Assembly: GCA_028706735.1 (NCBI GenBank)
Contig: JAQTVS010000073.1
Coordinates: forward strand, 1-10,477
Direction: 5' to 3'
DNA: 10,477 nt
Origin: Thiomonas sp.
GTDB lineage: Bacteria; Pseudomonadota; Gammaproteobacteria; Burkholderiales; Burkholderiaceae_C
Position 1 is the stretch's first letter. Every line of letters starts with the position of its first letter. Below, in pieces: positions 1 to 7,430 of the stretch. Both the position numbers and the translations under genes were made by a program. A model generated the notes under the pieces. The model was not told where the DNA came from. It saw nothing but the letters and a program-made list of their open reading frames with translations, and did no database searches.

Positions 1-235
1 AGTCGAAGGGCTTGCGGCGTCGGCCCATGCGGGCGCTGAACACCGCGGTGTCGTCCTGGCGTTCCAGCGCGGCAACCGGCGCGCCGCTGGCGCGCTCAAT
101 CACCTCCACGCCCAGCGCGCCGGGCAACAGCGCGTTCACCCACAGCGTGGCGCCGCGCGCGTGCATGCCGAGCACGCCAAACGGGTCGGGATGGCGGCCT
201 TCTGCGAGGTCGGCGATGTCGTGTTCGGTCAGCAT
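1..235 (-). CDS. glgB: 1,4-alpha-glucan branching enzyme GlgB, N-terminal fragment (cut by window edge)
   Basis: The first 78 codons are present; the rest lies beyond the left edge. GlgB cuts alpha-1,4 chains of glycogen and rejoins them as alpha-1,6 branches in the cytoplasm. The visible evidence is the N-terminal motif EGRHPDPFGVLGMH (about residues 12-25), which is characteristic of GlgB N-terminal carbohydrate-binding regions, followed by a beta-rich stretch (LWVNALLPGALGVEVIE). The catalytic GH13 barrel is not in the window. The ATG at 235 is the first start in frame with this motif. It lies 28 bp after the malQ stop, with no strong Shine-Dalgarno sequence, so co-transcription with malQ is likely. 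A malto-oligosyltrehalose trehalohydrolase also has a related N-domain, but the DPF-VLG-H signature favours GlgB. Confidence 0.85.
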   Translation of the reverse strand, partial: MLTEHDIADLAEGRHPDPFGVLGMHARGATLWVNALLPGALGVEVIERASGAPVAALERQDDTAVFSARMGRRRKPFD

Positions 236-263
236 GGCGTGAGTCCGGTGGGGTGAGCGCGAA

Positions 264-1784
264 TCAGGATAGGCGGTTGTAGAGCTGGCCGAAGCGCAGC
301 AACCCTGCCGCATGCCCTGGTTGTACCTGATCCCAACAGAAGCGCCAGCCCCAGTTGCCTTGCGCCGTGCCCGGCGTGTTCATGCGCTGCGCGCCTTCGA
401 GGCGCAGGATGTCCTGCATGGCGAACAGGGCGATGTCGGCCACGCTGGCGCTGGCGGCGCGCATCAGCGTCCAGGCGATGTCGCCGCCGTCGCAGGCCAA
501 GTAGTCGCGCACATGGTGGCGCACGGCTTCGGGCGCAGTCGTCCACCAGCCCACCGTGGTGTCGTTGTCATGCGTGCCTGGATAGACCACAGTGTCGTGG
601 GCGTAGTTGTGCGGCAAGTAGGCGTTGCGGCCGCCGTCGTCTTCGCCCCAGGCAAAGTGCAGGATGCGCATGCCGGGAAAGCCGAATTGCTGACGCAGCG
701 CGGTGACTTCCGGGGTGATGACGCCCAGATCTTCGGCAATGATGGGCAGCGGGCCGAGTGCTTTGGACACCGCGTCGAACAGCGCCGCGCCCGGCGCCGC
801 AACCCACTTGCCGCCGATGGCCGTGGGCGCGTCGGCGGGAATTTCCCAGCAGCTCTCGAAGCCGCGGAAATGGTCGATGCGCACCAGGTCCACCAGCGCG
901 AAGGTGGCGCGCAGCCGCGCGATCCACCAGGCAAACCCTTCCGCTGCATGCGCCGCCCAGCGGTAATGCGGGTTGCCCCAGCGCTGGCCGGTGGCGGAAA
1001 AATAATCCGGCGGCACGCCTGCCACGACCGTTGGACGGCCTGCGGCGTCGAGCTGGAACAGGTCGGGCCGGGCCCACACATCGGCGCTGTTGAGCGAAAT
1101 GAAAATCGGCATGTCGCCCATCAGCCGCACGCCTTTGCCGTGGGCGTAGGCACGCAGCGCGTTCCACTGGCGGAAAAAACACCATTGGGTAAAGGTCCAG
1201 AACGCGATGCGCTCGGCATGCTGCGCCTGCGCCTGTTGCAGCGCCTCGGGATGGCGCTGCGCCAGCGCGGCGTCCCAGGTGTTCCACAGCCGCTCATCAA
1301 ACTGCTCGGACAGCGCCATGAACAGCGCATAGTCGTCGAACCAGGCGGCATGCTCTGCGTGGAAAGCCGCAAGATCGGCGCGCTCCGCCGGTGTGGCCGT
1401 GGCGGCAAACCGCGCGGCGGCGCGCCGCAGGCGCTCCATGCGGAAAGGGATGACGCGCTCGAAACGCACCTGCGCATCCGAGAGGCCGTCCACCGGCGCG
1501 AGGTCGTCGGCATCCAGCCAGCCGCGCTGCTGCAACTCGGCCAGGTCGATCAGCAGCACATTGCCGGCGAAGGCCGAACTGCTCATATACGGCGAGTGCC
1601 CCATGCCGATGCCGCCCAGCGGCAAAAACTGCCACAGCGACTGTCCGCTGGCCTGGAGCCAGTCGACGAAGTGATAGGCGCTGGCTCCCAAGTCGCCACT
1701 GCCATGCGGGCCGGGCAGCGAGGTGAGGTGCAGCAGCACGCCGCTGCTGCGCGTAAAACGCATGGCGTTGTTGGGCGTCGTCAT
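264..1784 (-). CDS. malQ: 4-alpha-glucanotransferase (amylomaltase, GH77)
   Basis: This 506-residue enzyme transfers maltodextrin segments between chains and releases glucose. The length fits the compact, Thermus-type amylomaltases of about 500 residues rather than the roughly 690-residue E. coli MalQ. The N-terminus has the family opening SGVLLHLTSLPGPHGSGDLG (about residues 14-33). The GH77 catalytic signatures are all present: LMGDMPIFI before the core, the nucleophile Asp304 in VRIDHFRGF, the acid/base Glu351 in IIAEDLGV, and Asp406 in GTHDNDTT. The ATG at 1784 is chosen because it overlaps the glk stop as ATGA, implying translational coupling; the sequence upstream on this strand is pyrimidine-rich with no Shine-Dalgarno. 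A second ATG at codon 8 (1763) is possible. The context links it to glk downstream of its glucose product and to glgB. Confidence 0.95.
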   Translation of the reverse strand: MTTPNNAMRFTRSSGVLLHLTSLPGPHGSGDLGASAYHFVDWLQASGQSLWQFLPLGGIGMGHSPYMSSSAFAGNVLLIDLAELQQRGWLDADDLAPVDGLSDAQVRFERVIPFRMERLRRAAARFAATATPAERADLAAFHAEHAAWFDDYALFMALSEQFDERLWNTWDAALAQRHPEALQQAQAQHAERIAFWTFTQWCFFRQWNALRAYAHGKGVRLMGDMPIFISLNSADVWARPDLFQLDAAGRPTVVAGVPPDYFSATGQRWGNPHYRWAAHAAEGFAWWIARLRATFALVDLVRIDHFRGFESCWEIPADAPTAIGGKWVAAPGAALFDAVSKALGPLPIIAEDLGVITPEVTALRQQFGFPGMRILHFAWGEDDGGRNAYLPHNYAHDTVVYPGTHDNDTTVGWWTTAPEAVRHHVRDYLACDGGDIAWTLMRAASASVADIALFAMQDILRLEGAQRMNTPGTAQGNWGWRFCWDQVQPGHAAGLLRFGQLYNRLS

Positions 1785-3022
1785 AGGAGGGTGGAGGAGA
1801 TGAGTTGATGGTCCAGCGCCTTGGCCGCGCCGAGGAATGCGGGATCGGGGTGATGAATGACGAACACCGGAATGTGGGCGAGATAACCGGAAAACCGACC
1901 CTTGCTCTCAAAGCGAGCGCGGAATCCGGAGCGCGCGAACGCTGCGCCCATCTTGGGCACGATGCCGCCGCCGATGAACACACCGCCCGTCGCCCCCAGC
2001 GTGAGCGCCAGGTTGGCGGCCGCGGTGCCGAGCAGTGCGCAGAACAGATCGACGGTTTGCACGCAGCGAAGGTCGCCGCCTTGCAGCGCGCGCGCCGTGA
2101 TGTCGGCGGGGGAGAGTGCTGCGGCGGGGTGGTGGTCCGCCCCCACGCTCGGGCTTTGCCCTTGCTGCCCCCCGAGGGGGCGCACCCCGCTTTGGGGCGG
2201 CCCGGCGGCGGGGTGGTGGACCGCCCCCACGCTCGGGCTTTGCCCTTGCTGCCCCCCGAGGGGGTGTACCCCGCCTTGGGGCGGCCCGGCGGCGGGGTGG
2301 TGGACCGCCCCCACGCTCGGGCTTTGCCCTTGCTGCCCCCCGAGGGGGTGTACCCCGCCTTGGGGCGGCCCGGCGGCGGGGTGGTCGCCGCTCTCGCCAA
2401 GCCAGGCATGGATGAGCTGCAGCCCGGGGCCGGAGAGCAGACGCTCGGCCGAGACGTGGCCGAAGCGCGCCTGGGCATAGCGCCAGAGATCGATCTCGCG
2501 GCCATCGAACGGCGCGAAGCTCACATGCCCGCCTTCGCCAGACAGCGGCAGCCAGGTTCCGCCGGGGCCGGGAATCAGGCCGGAAACGCCCAGACCCGTG
2601 CCCGGCCCGAGCAGTGCGATGGCGGTTTCGGCAACCGGCGCGCCACCGCCGATTTGCCGCAGATGTTCGGGCGGGAGTTCCGGCAGCGCCAGCGCCAGCG
2701 CGGTGAAATCGTTGAGCACCAGCAGTGTGTCCCAACCCATCGCGTCACGCAACGCGGCAATGGAAAAAGCCCAGTGATGATTGGTCATGCGCACCGTATC
2801 GCCCTGCACCGGGTTGGCGATGGCAATGGCCGCATGGCGCACCGCGGGCCCGCCGGCCCGTTGCAGCGCCTGCGTGATGGCGTCTTGCAGCGTGGCGAAG
2901 TCGGCGCAGGCCAGAGTGACGATGGGCGCGATGCGCTCTGGCGTCTGCAGGGCAAAGCGGGCGTTGGTGCCGCCGATGTCAGCGAGCAGGCGGGGAAAGG
3001 TGTCAGCGTGTCCAGTACGCAT
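1781..3022 (-). CDS. glk: Glucokinase (ROK-independent, E. coli Glk type) carrying an 84-residue repeat insertion
   Basis: Glk phosphorylates glucose with ATP to give glucose 6-phosphate, feeding Zwf. Visible motifs are the phosphate-binding LADIGGTNARFAL near the N-terminus (from about residue 13), the catalytic Asp105 in VLNDFTALALALP, GPGTGLGVSGL, SGEGGHVSFAPFD, HVSAERLLSGPGL, and the C-terminal GGVFIGGGIVPK. The product is 413 residues against about 320-330 for the family. The excess is three tandem copies of a 28-residue repeat (about residues 218-301) inserted just before LSPADITARAL, a region that in E. coli Glk is a short linker before the C-terminal helices. Removing 252 bp leaves a normal 329-residue Glk, so the gene is probably functional with an extruded loop, though this is inference. 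The ATG at 3022 is the only sensible start: the ADIGGTN motif follows at once. It overlaps the end of pgl by 20 bp. Confidence 0.93.
   Translation of the reverse strand: MRTGHADTFPRLLADIGGTNARFALQTPERIAPIVTLACADFATLQDAITQALQRAGGPAVRHAAIAIANPVQGDTVRMTNHHWAFSIAALRDAMGWDTLLVLNDFTALALALPELPPEHLRQIGGGAPVAETAIALLGPGTGLGVSGLIPGPGGTWLPLSGEGGHVSFAPFDGREIDLWRYAQARFGHVSAERLLSGPGLQLIHAWLGESGDHPAAGPPQGGVHPLGGQQGQSPSVGAVHHPAAGPPQGGVHPLGGQQGQSPSVGAVHHPAAGPPQSGVRPLGGQQGQSPSVGADHHPAAALSPADITARALQGGDLRCVQTVDLFCALLGTAAANLALTLGATGGVFIGGGIVPKMGAAFARSGFRARFESKGRFSGYLAHIPVFVIHHPDPAFLGAAKALDHQLISSTLL
2121..2385. repeat. Tandem array of an 84-bp GC-rich element inside glk (three copies plus 13 bp)
   Basis: Units start at 2121, 2205 and 2289; the first 13 bases of the unit recur at 2373-2385. 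Units 2 and 3 are identical. Unit 1 differs from them at four positions (2136, 2181, 2183, 2191). The period is a multiple of three, so the array keeps the glk frame, and it contains no stop codon in any of the six frames. Each unit contains short self-complementary runs (CCCCC-CGA-GGGGG), and an 8-bp inverted repeat ACCCCGCC/GGCGGGGT spans unit junctions (for example 2268-2275 with 2291-2298). Read as glk it gives repeats rich in Gly, Pro, Gln and His; in another minus frame it gives a PPPGRPKAGYTPSGGSKGKA-type peptide. A diverged copy lies in pgl. Confidence 0.95.
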
Positions 3023-3869
3023 CGAACGGGGTCTGGGTTTGCTGAATGACGAAGCTGATGGGCAATTGCGCGCTGCGCGGCGGGGCGCTGGCCTGCTCGA
3101 ACACGGCGCGCTTGGCCTCACCCGCGATGGACAGCAGCAGTCGGCGCGACTGCAGCAGCGCGGCCAGGCTGAGGCTGATGCGATTGTGAGGAATGGGTGG
3201 TGGCGGGGTGTTTGGCCCCCACGCTTCGGCTTCGCCTGCGCTGCCCTTGCGCGCACTCAGCCCTGAGAGGACAATCCCCGCCCCAACCCGCCCCACCAGT
3301 GGAGAGGGAGTGATCTCACCTCCCCCACGCGTGGGGGAGGCTGGGAGGGGGATACCCGCCTTGGGGCGGCCCGGCGGTGGGGTGATGGCCAGGTACGCGT
3401 CGGGATAGGCGGGGTCGAGTCCCGCCGCCAGTTCAGGGGCGCCGGGGAAAAGTGAGGCGGTGTGGCCGTCGTCGCCCATGCCGAGCAGCGCCGCGCTGAT
3501 GGGCAGGGCCAGCGCGCGCAGTTGCGCATTGGCGCGGGTGACGCAGCCCGCGAGGTCTTGCGGATCATCGACCAGCGGCAGGAAGCGCGCCTGCGCTGCG
3601 GCGCCCGTCAGCAGATGGGCGCGCACCAGCGCGGCGTTGCTGTCCGCATGGTCGGCGGGGACGACCCGTTCATCGACCAAGGCGATCGTGACGCGCGCCC
3701 AGTCGATCGGCGCTTGCGCCAGGGCGTGGAACAGCGGGATGGGCGAGCGTCCGCCGGAGACGGCCAGCAGCGCCCGGCCATTCTGCGCAAAATCCGCCGC
3801 CAGCGCGGTGGCGACGGCCTGCGTCAGACGCGCGATCTGGTCTTGCGGGCTGGCGCAGAGGTGCAGCAT
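3003..3869 (-). CDS. pgl: 6-phosphogluconolactonase (DevB/SOL type) with an in-frame repeat insertion
   Basis: Pgl hydrolyses 6-phosphogluconolactone, the product of Zwf, to 6-phosphogluconate. Family motifs are visible: AVSGGRSPIPLF (about residues 36-47), ALVDERVVP (63-71) and the strongly conserved GMGDDGHTASLFPG (130-143), then PHNRISLSLAALL (about 227-239) and the C-terminal LSIAGEAKR. The protein is 288 residues against about 225-235 normally. The extra roughly 58 residues (about 166-223) lie between AITPP and IPHNRISL and are encoded by a repeat element, not by the lactonase fold. All recognised catalytic motifs lie outside the insert, so activity may be kept; the insert falls in the loop just before the conserved PH-RIS segment. 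The ATG at 3869 follows the zwf stop by 3 bp, which supports coupled translation. Confidence 0.93.
   Translation of the reverse strand: MLHLCASPQDQIARLTQAVATALAADFAQNGRALLAVSGGRSPIPLFHALAQAPIDWARVTIALVDERVVPADHADSNAALVRAHLLTGAAAQARFLPLVDDPQDLAGCVTRANAQLRALALPISAALLGMGDDGHTASLFPGAPELAAGLDPAYPDAYLAITPPPGRPKAGIPLPASPTRGGGEITPSPLVGRVGAGIVLSGLSARKGSAGEAEAWGPNTPPPPIPHNRISLSLAALLQSRRLLLSIAGEAKRAVFEQASAPPRSAQLPISFVIQQTQTPFDAYWTR
3199..3384. repeat. Composite repeat element inserted in frame in pgl, related to the glk array
   Basis: The outer parts match the glk 84-bp unit in the same orientation. The left part contains GCCCCCACGCT (3215-3225), and the right part has a 23-bp stretch (3355-3377) identical to 2270-2292 in glk. 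The centre, where the glk unit has only CCCCCCGAGGGGG, is replaced by roughly 100 bp of different GC-rich sequence containing a perfect 22-bp palindrome. The flanks are two near-identical 12-mers, GGTGGCGGGGTG (3199-3210) and GGCGGTGGGGTG (3373-3384). The distance between them is 174 bp, or 58 codons, so the frame is preserved. Exact boundaries are uncertain because the target site and the element ends look alike. Confidence 0.85.
3319..3340. repeat. Perfect 22-bp palindrome within the pgl insert
   Basis: The sequence CCTCCCCCACG/CGTGGGGGAGG is its own reverse complement. It sits in the middle of the pgl insertion, next to a smaller inverted repeat GTGA-TC-TCAC (3310-3319). Its surroundings resemble the dispersed REP-like sequences whose translations (for example SPLVG, PTRGGG) turn up in many proteobacterial proteins; that similarity is from memory. 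Confidence 0.9.
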
Positions 3870-3872
3870 GTC

Positions 3873-5363
3873 TCAAAGTTCTTCGTGCCAGGACGCGCTG
3901 TCGCGCGAGAGCAGGGCGCTGGACGCCGCCGGCCCCCAGGTGCCTGCGGTGTAGGTCTTGGGCATTTCGCCGTTGCGCTCCCAGCACTCCAGGATCGGCT
4001 CCACCCAGCGCCAGGCGGCGGTGAGTTCGTCGCGGCGCATGAACAGGCCGAGCTGGCCGCGAATGACATCGAGCAGCAGGCGTTCATACGCATCGGCACG
4101 GCGCTTCTGCGCGGTGGACTCGAAGTCCAGATCGAGCTTGGTCGGATGCAGCCGCATGCCGTCACCCGGGTCCTTGGAGAGAAAGTGCAGGCTGATGCTC
4201 TCTTCGGGCTGCAGCCGGATCACCAGCCGGTTCGCCCCCTGCAGTCCTACCGGGCCGCCGAACAGCGACAGCGGCACCGGGCGGAAGCTGATGACGATTT
4301 CCGCCAGCCGCTCCTGCATGCGCTTGCCCGTGCGCAGAAAGAACGGCACCCCGGCCCAGCGCCAGTTGGCGATTTCCGCCTTGATCGCCACGAAGGTCTC
4401 GGTGCGGCTGTCCGGGGCGATGTCGGCTTCCTGCAGATAGCCGATCACCGGCTTGCCGTCGATGGCCCCGGCGCGGTATTGGCCGCGCACCGACTTGCTC
4501 GCCACGTCGGGCTCGGTGAAGGGCTTGAGGGCCTTGAGCACTTTGAGTTTCTCGTCGCGGATGGCGTCAGCCTCCAGGCTGGCTGGCGGCTCCATCGCCA
4601 CCATGCACAGCAGTTGCAGCAGGTGGTTCTGCATCATGTCGCGCAGCGCGCCGGTCTTGTCGTAGAACTCGCCGCGTCCTTCCACGCCCAGGTCTTCGGC
4701 AATGGTGATCTGCACGTTGTCCACCCACTCGCGGCGCCACAGCGGCTCGAACAGCACGTTGCCAAAGCGCATCGCCATGAGGTTCTGCACCGACTCCTTG
4801 CCCAGATAGTGGTCGATCCGGTAGAGCTGGCTCTCGGCGAAGGACTGCGCCACCGCCGCGTTGATGGCTTCGGAGGAGGCCAAGTCGTGGCCCAGGGGCT
4901 TTTCCAGGACGACGCGCACGCCGGAATGGTTCAGCCCGACGCGGGCGAGCTGGGTGCAGATGCGCTCGAACAGCGAGGGCGCCGTGGCGAGGTAGCACAC
5001 GGTGACATGCGCATCGTCGGCGCCGAGCAACGCGGCCAGGGCGTCGAAGTCGGCGGGAACGCTGGCGTCGAGCTTGAGATAGGTGAGCCGCGCGGCGAAA
5101 CTGGCCCACGCCGTGCTGGCAAAGTCGGCCTTGAGGTGCGGGCCGGACTGGCTTTGCACCTGCGCCAGATAGTCTTCCAGCGTCAGCGCGCTGCGCCCCA
5201 GCGCCACAATGCGTCCGTCAGGATGCAGCGAGCCGGACTGGTGCGCCTGATAAAGCGCGGGCAGCAGCTTGCGCATGGCCAGATCGCCCGTGCCGCCAAA
5301 TAACACCATGTCGAAAGCGGGGGTGGCGGTCATGTCGGGTTTTGTTCGGGTGGATGTTGCCAT
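3873..5363 (-). CDS. zwf: Glucose-6-phosphate 1-dehydrogenase
   Basis: Zwf oxidises glucose 6-phosphate to 6-phosphogluconolactone, reducing NADP+ or NAD+. It is the entry to the Entner-Doudoroff route here. The 496-residue product matches the usual length of about 490. It has the N-terminal dinucleotide-binding motif FGGTGDLAMRKLLPALYQ (from about residue 22), EKPLGHDL, and the active-site signature RIDHYLGKESVQN with Asp184, His185 and Lys189. The C-terminus ends WGPAASSALL followed by a short tail. The reading frame stays open upstream to 5549, but homology begins just after residue 17. The ATG at 5363 has a weak GGAT upstream; the ATG at 5333 would also leave the nucleotide-binding motif intact and has no Shine-Dalgarno. 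It is the first gene of the minus-strand operon. Confidence 0.95.
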   Translation of the reverse strand: MATSTRTKPDMTATPAFDMVLFGGTGDLAMRKLLPALYQAHQSGSLHPDGRIVALGRSALTLEDYLAQVQSQSGPHLKADFASTAWASFAARLTYLKLDASVPADFDALAALLGADDAHVTVCYLATAPSLFERICTQLARVGLNHSGVRVVLEKPLGHDLASSEAINAAVAQSFAESQLYRIDHYLGKESVQNLMAMRFGNVLFEPLWRREWVDNVQITIAEDLGVEGRGEFYDKTGALRDMMQNHLLQLLCMVAMEPPASLEADAIRDEKLKVLKALKPFTEPDVASKSVRGQYRAGAIDGKPVIGYLQEADIAPDSRTETFVAIKAEIANWRWAGVPFFLRTGKRMQERLAEIVISFRPVPLSLFGGPVGLQGANRLVIRLQPEESISLHFLSKDPGDGMRLHPTKLDLDFESTAQKRRADAYERLLLDVIRGQLGLFMRRDELTAAWRWVEPILECWERNGEMPKTYTAGTWGPAASSALLSRDSASWHEEL

Positions 5364-5571
5364 GGGGTGATCCAGATTCAGTGTAGGGAGTGGCGGTTGT
5401 TGCGGTTCGACAAGGTCGGCATTGTTTTTTGGAAATTGATTGGAATCACGAAACATGTCCCCAGTGTGATCCCCGCACAATGAAGGGTATGAAATTTGCG
5501 TGCCATCCTGTCGGCATGATGCCTGAGTAATCTGCAATATCCTTGCCACCTCTTCTGAATTTCAGACCGCC
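5364..5571. promoter_or_regulatory. Divergent zwf/edd intergenic region
   Basis: This 208-bp gap must contain the promoters for both the zwf-pgl-glk-malQ-glgB operon (leftward) and edd-eda (rightward). It is visibly more AT-rich than the flanking genes. I cannot point to a convincing -35/-10 pair on either strand. Short symmetrical sequences are present: GGCATGATGCC (5513-5523) and TCTGAATTTCAGA (5554-5566). Shared control of the two arms by one regulator binding here is plausible from the layout, but no known operator is recognised. Confidence 0.6.
5554..5566. promoter_or_regulatory. 13-bp perfect palindrome just upstream of the edd start codon
   Basis: TCTGAA-T-TTCAGA is perfectly symmetrical about its central base and ends 5 bp before the edd ATG, where a Shine-Dalgarno sequence would be expected and none is seen. 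It could be an operator or an RNA hairpin controlling edd translation, or chance. No regulator is assigned. Confidence 0.35.
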
Positions 5572-7428
5572 ATGACATTGACGCCCCCTCTTCATCCAGT
5601 CGTTTCCTCCGTGACCCAGCGCATCGTGGAACGCAGCCGCGTGCGACGTGCAGCCTATCTGGCGCGCATCCGCGCGGCGCGGGGCGGCAAGGTCGAGCGC
5701 AGCGGGCTGTCCTGCACCAATCTGGCGCATGCGATCGCTGCGGCGCCCAAGCCTGCGCGCATCCTGCTCCAGGAGGTCAGCGCCGTTTCGCGCCCCAACC
5801 TGGCCATCGTTTCCGCCTACAACGACTTGCTCTCGGCGCACCAGCCGCTGGGCGCGTTCCCCGCCTGGATCAAGGAAGCTGCGCTGGCTGCGGGCGCCAC
5901 CGCGCAGTTTGCCGGCGGGGTGCCGGCCATGTGTGACGGCGTCACCCAGGGGCAGGCCGGCATGGAGCTGTCCCTGTTCTCGCGCGACGTCATCGCCATG
6001 GCCACGGCAGTCGCCTTGAGCCACCAGATGTTCGACGCTGGGCTGTACCTGGGCGTGTGCGACAAAATCGTCCCGGGCCTGCTGATCGGCGCGCTGGCGT
6101 TCGGCCATCTGCCGGGCATTTTCGTCCCCGGCGGACCGATGACCAGCGGCATGGCCAACGACGAGAAGGCGCGGATTCGCGGTCTCTATGCCGAAGGCAA
6201 GATCGGCCGCAAAGAACTGCTCAACGCCGAGATGCAGTCCTACCACAGCGCGGGCACCTGCACCTTCTACGGCACGGCCAATTCCAACCAGATGCTCATG
6301 GAGATCATGGGGCTGCACCTGCCCGGCAGCGCTTTCGTCAACCCCGGCACGCCGCTGCGCGAAGCCCTCCCCCGCGCCGCGGCAAGCCGCGCTGTGGCCA
6401 TTTCCGCCGAAGGCCCCGACTACACGCCGATCGGAGAACTGGTGGATGAGCGCGTGCTCGTCAACGGCCTCATCGGCTTGCTGTGCACCGGTGGCTCGAC
6501 CAACCACACCATTCACCTCGTGGCCATCGCCCGGGCGGCTGGCATCGACATCAACTGGACCGACTTCGACGACCTCTCCAAAGCGGTGCCCACGCTCACC
6601 AAGCTCTACCCCAATGGCAAGGCCGACGTCAACCAGTTCCAGGCCGCCGGCGGCATGGGCTTTGTCATCCGCGAACTGCTCGCCGCTGGTCTGCTGCATG
6701 GCGATGTGCGAACCGTGGCCGGCCCCGGCCTGGCGCGCTACGCGCAGGAGCCGGGGCTGGACGACGGCCAACTGGTGTGGCGCGACGGCGCGGCCGAGTC
6801 GCTCGACCCCGACATCCTGCGTCCTGTGCGCAATCCCTTCGCACCGGATGGCGGCCTCAAACTCATGACCGGCAACCTGGGTCGTGGCGGCATCAAGGTC
6901 TCGGCAGTCAAGCCCGAGTACCGTGTGCTCACAGCGCCGGCCCTTGTGTTCGACGACCAGGACGACCTGCTCACCGCATTCAAGCGCGGGGAACTCGAGC
7001 GCGATTTCGTCGCCGTCATCCGCTTTCAAGGCCCTGCCGCCAACGGCATGCCGGAGTTGCACAAGCTCATGACCACACTAGGCGTGCTGCAGGAGCGCGG
7101 CTTCAAGGTCGCGCTAGTGACCGACGGCCGGATGTCGGGTGCTTCTGGCAAAGTGCCCTCGGCCATCCACATCACTCCCGAGGCGGCGCATGGCGGCCCA
7201 ATCGCGAAGGTGCGCAACGGCGACCGCATCACCTTGAATGCGCTGACAGGCGAAGTCAACGCCGAGGTGCCGCCCGAGGAATGGGCGGCACGCGCGGCGC
7301 AGCCCATCGACCTCACCCGCCATCAATACGGCGTGGGCCGCGAACTGTTCGCCGCCTTCCGCAACCATGTGGACGGCGCCGAGCAGGGCGCGGCCAGCTT
7401 CCAACATCCCGACTGGAAAGGGGTTTGA
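5572..7428 (+). CDS. edd: Phosphogluconate dehydratase (6-phosphogluconate dehydratase)
   Basis: Edd dehydrates 6-phosphogluconate to 2-keto-3-deoxy-6-phosphogluconate (KDPG), the defining step of the Entner-Doudoroff pathway. The 618-residue product (E. coli 603) aligns along its whole length with the IlvD/Edd family. Motifs seen include [10 protein letters not shown] near the N-terminus, [14 protein letters not shown] with Cys121, [10 protein letters not shown] with Cys163, [13 protein letters not shown] with Cys230, CTGGSTNHT, and the C-terminal [16 protein letters not shown]. The three cysteines are the expected iron-sulphur cluster ligands of this family, which implies oxygen sensitivity. 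The Edd-specific segments ([25 protein letters not shown]) separate it from IlvD. The ATG at 5572 gives an N-terminus six residues longer than E. coli Edd and has no visible Shine-Dalgarno; a palindrome occupies that place. eda follows 2 bp after its stop. Confidence 0.97.
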   Translation: MTLTPPLHPVVSSVTQRIVERSRVRRAAYLARIRAARGGKVERSGLSCTNLAHAIAAAPKPARILLQEVSAVSRPNLAIVSAYNDLLSAHQPLGAFPAWIKEAALAAGATAQFAGGVPAMCDGVTQGQAGMELSLFSRDVIAMATAVALSHQMFDAGLYLGVCDKIVPGLLIGALAFGHLPGIFVPGGPMTSGMANDEKARIRGLYAEGKIGRKELLNAEMQSYHSAGTCTFYGTANSNQMLMEIMGLHLPGSAFVNPGTPLREALPRAAASRAVAISAEGPDYTPIGELVDERVLVNGLIGLLCTGGSTNHTIHLVAIARAAGIDINWTDFDDLSKAVPTLTKLYPNGKADVNQFQAAGGMGFVIRELLAAGLLHGDVRTVAGPGLARYAQEPGLDDGQLVWRDGAAESLDPDILRPVRNPFAPDGGLKLMTGNLGRGGIKVSAVKPEYRVLTAPALVFDDQDDLLTAFKRGELERDFVAVIRFQGPAANGMPELHKLMTTLGVLQERGFKVALVTDGRMSGASGKVPSAIHITPEAAHGGPIAKVRNGDRITLNALTGEVNAEVPPEEWAARAAQPIDLTRHQYGVGRELFAAFRNHVDGAEQGAASFQHPDWKGV

Positions 7429-7430
7429 AT

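Noticed and set aside
1787..1799. AGGAGG-like purine run near the glk/malQ junction as a ribosome-binding site
   Set aside because: It lies on the plus strand, while both genes are on the minus strand; on the coding strand the stretch is pyrimidine-rich.
2121..2385. CRISPR array
   Set aside because: The units are contiguous 84-bp repeats with no unique spacers and sit inside a coding sequence in frame.
1805..3049. Long plus-strand open frame (414 codons) across glk
   Set aside because: It is antisense to a clear glucokinase, has no recognisable domain, and is open largely because of high GC content and the stop-free repeat array.
3462..5303. 613-codon plus-strand open frame antisense to pgl and zwf
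   Set aside because: The minus strand encodes Pgl and Zwf with all family motifs; the antisense frame shows composition typical of a GC-rich shadow and no known family.
5397..5413. TTGT-N9-ACAA as a HexR-like operator upstream of zwf
   Set aside because: Pseudomonas HexR sites have TTGT and ACAA separated by 7-8 bases; here the spacing is 9, and such a short motif can easily occur by chance.
5446..7062. 538-codon minus-strand open frame antisense to edd
   Set aside because: It is a shadow of edd in GC-rich DNA, with no motif recognised.
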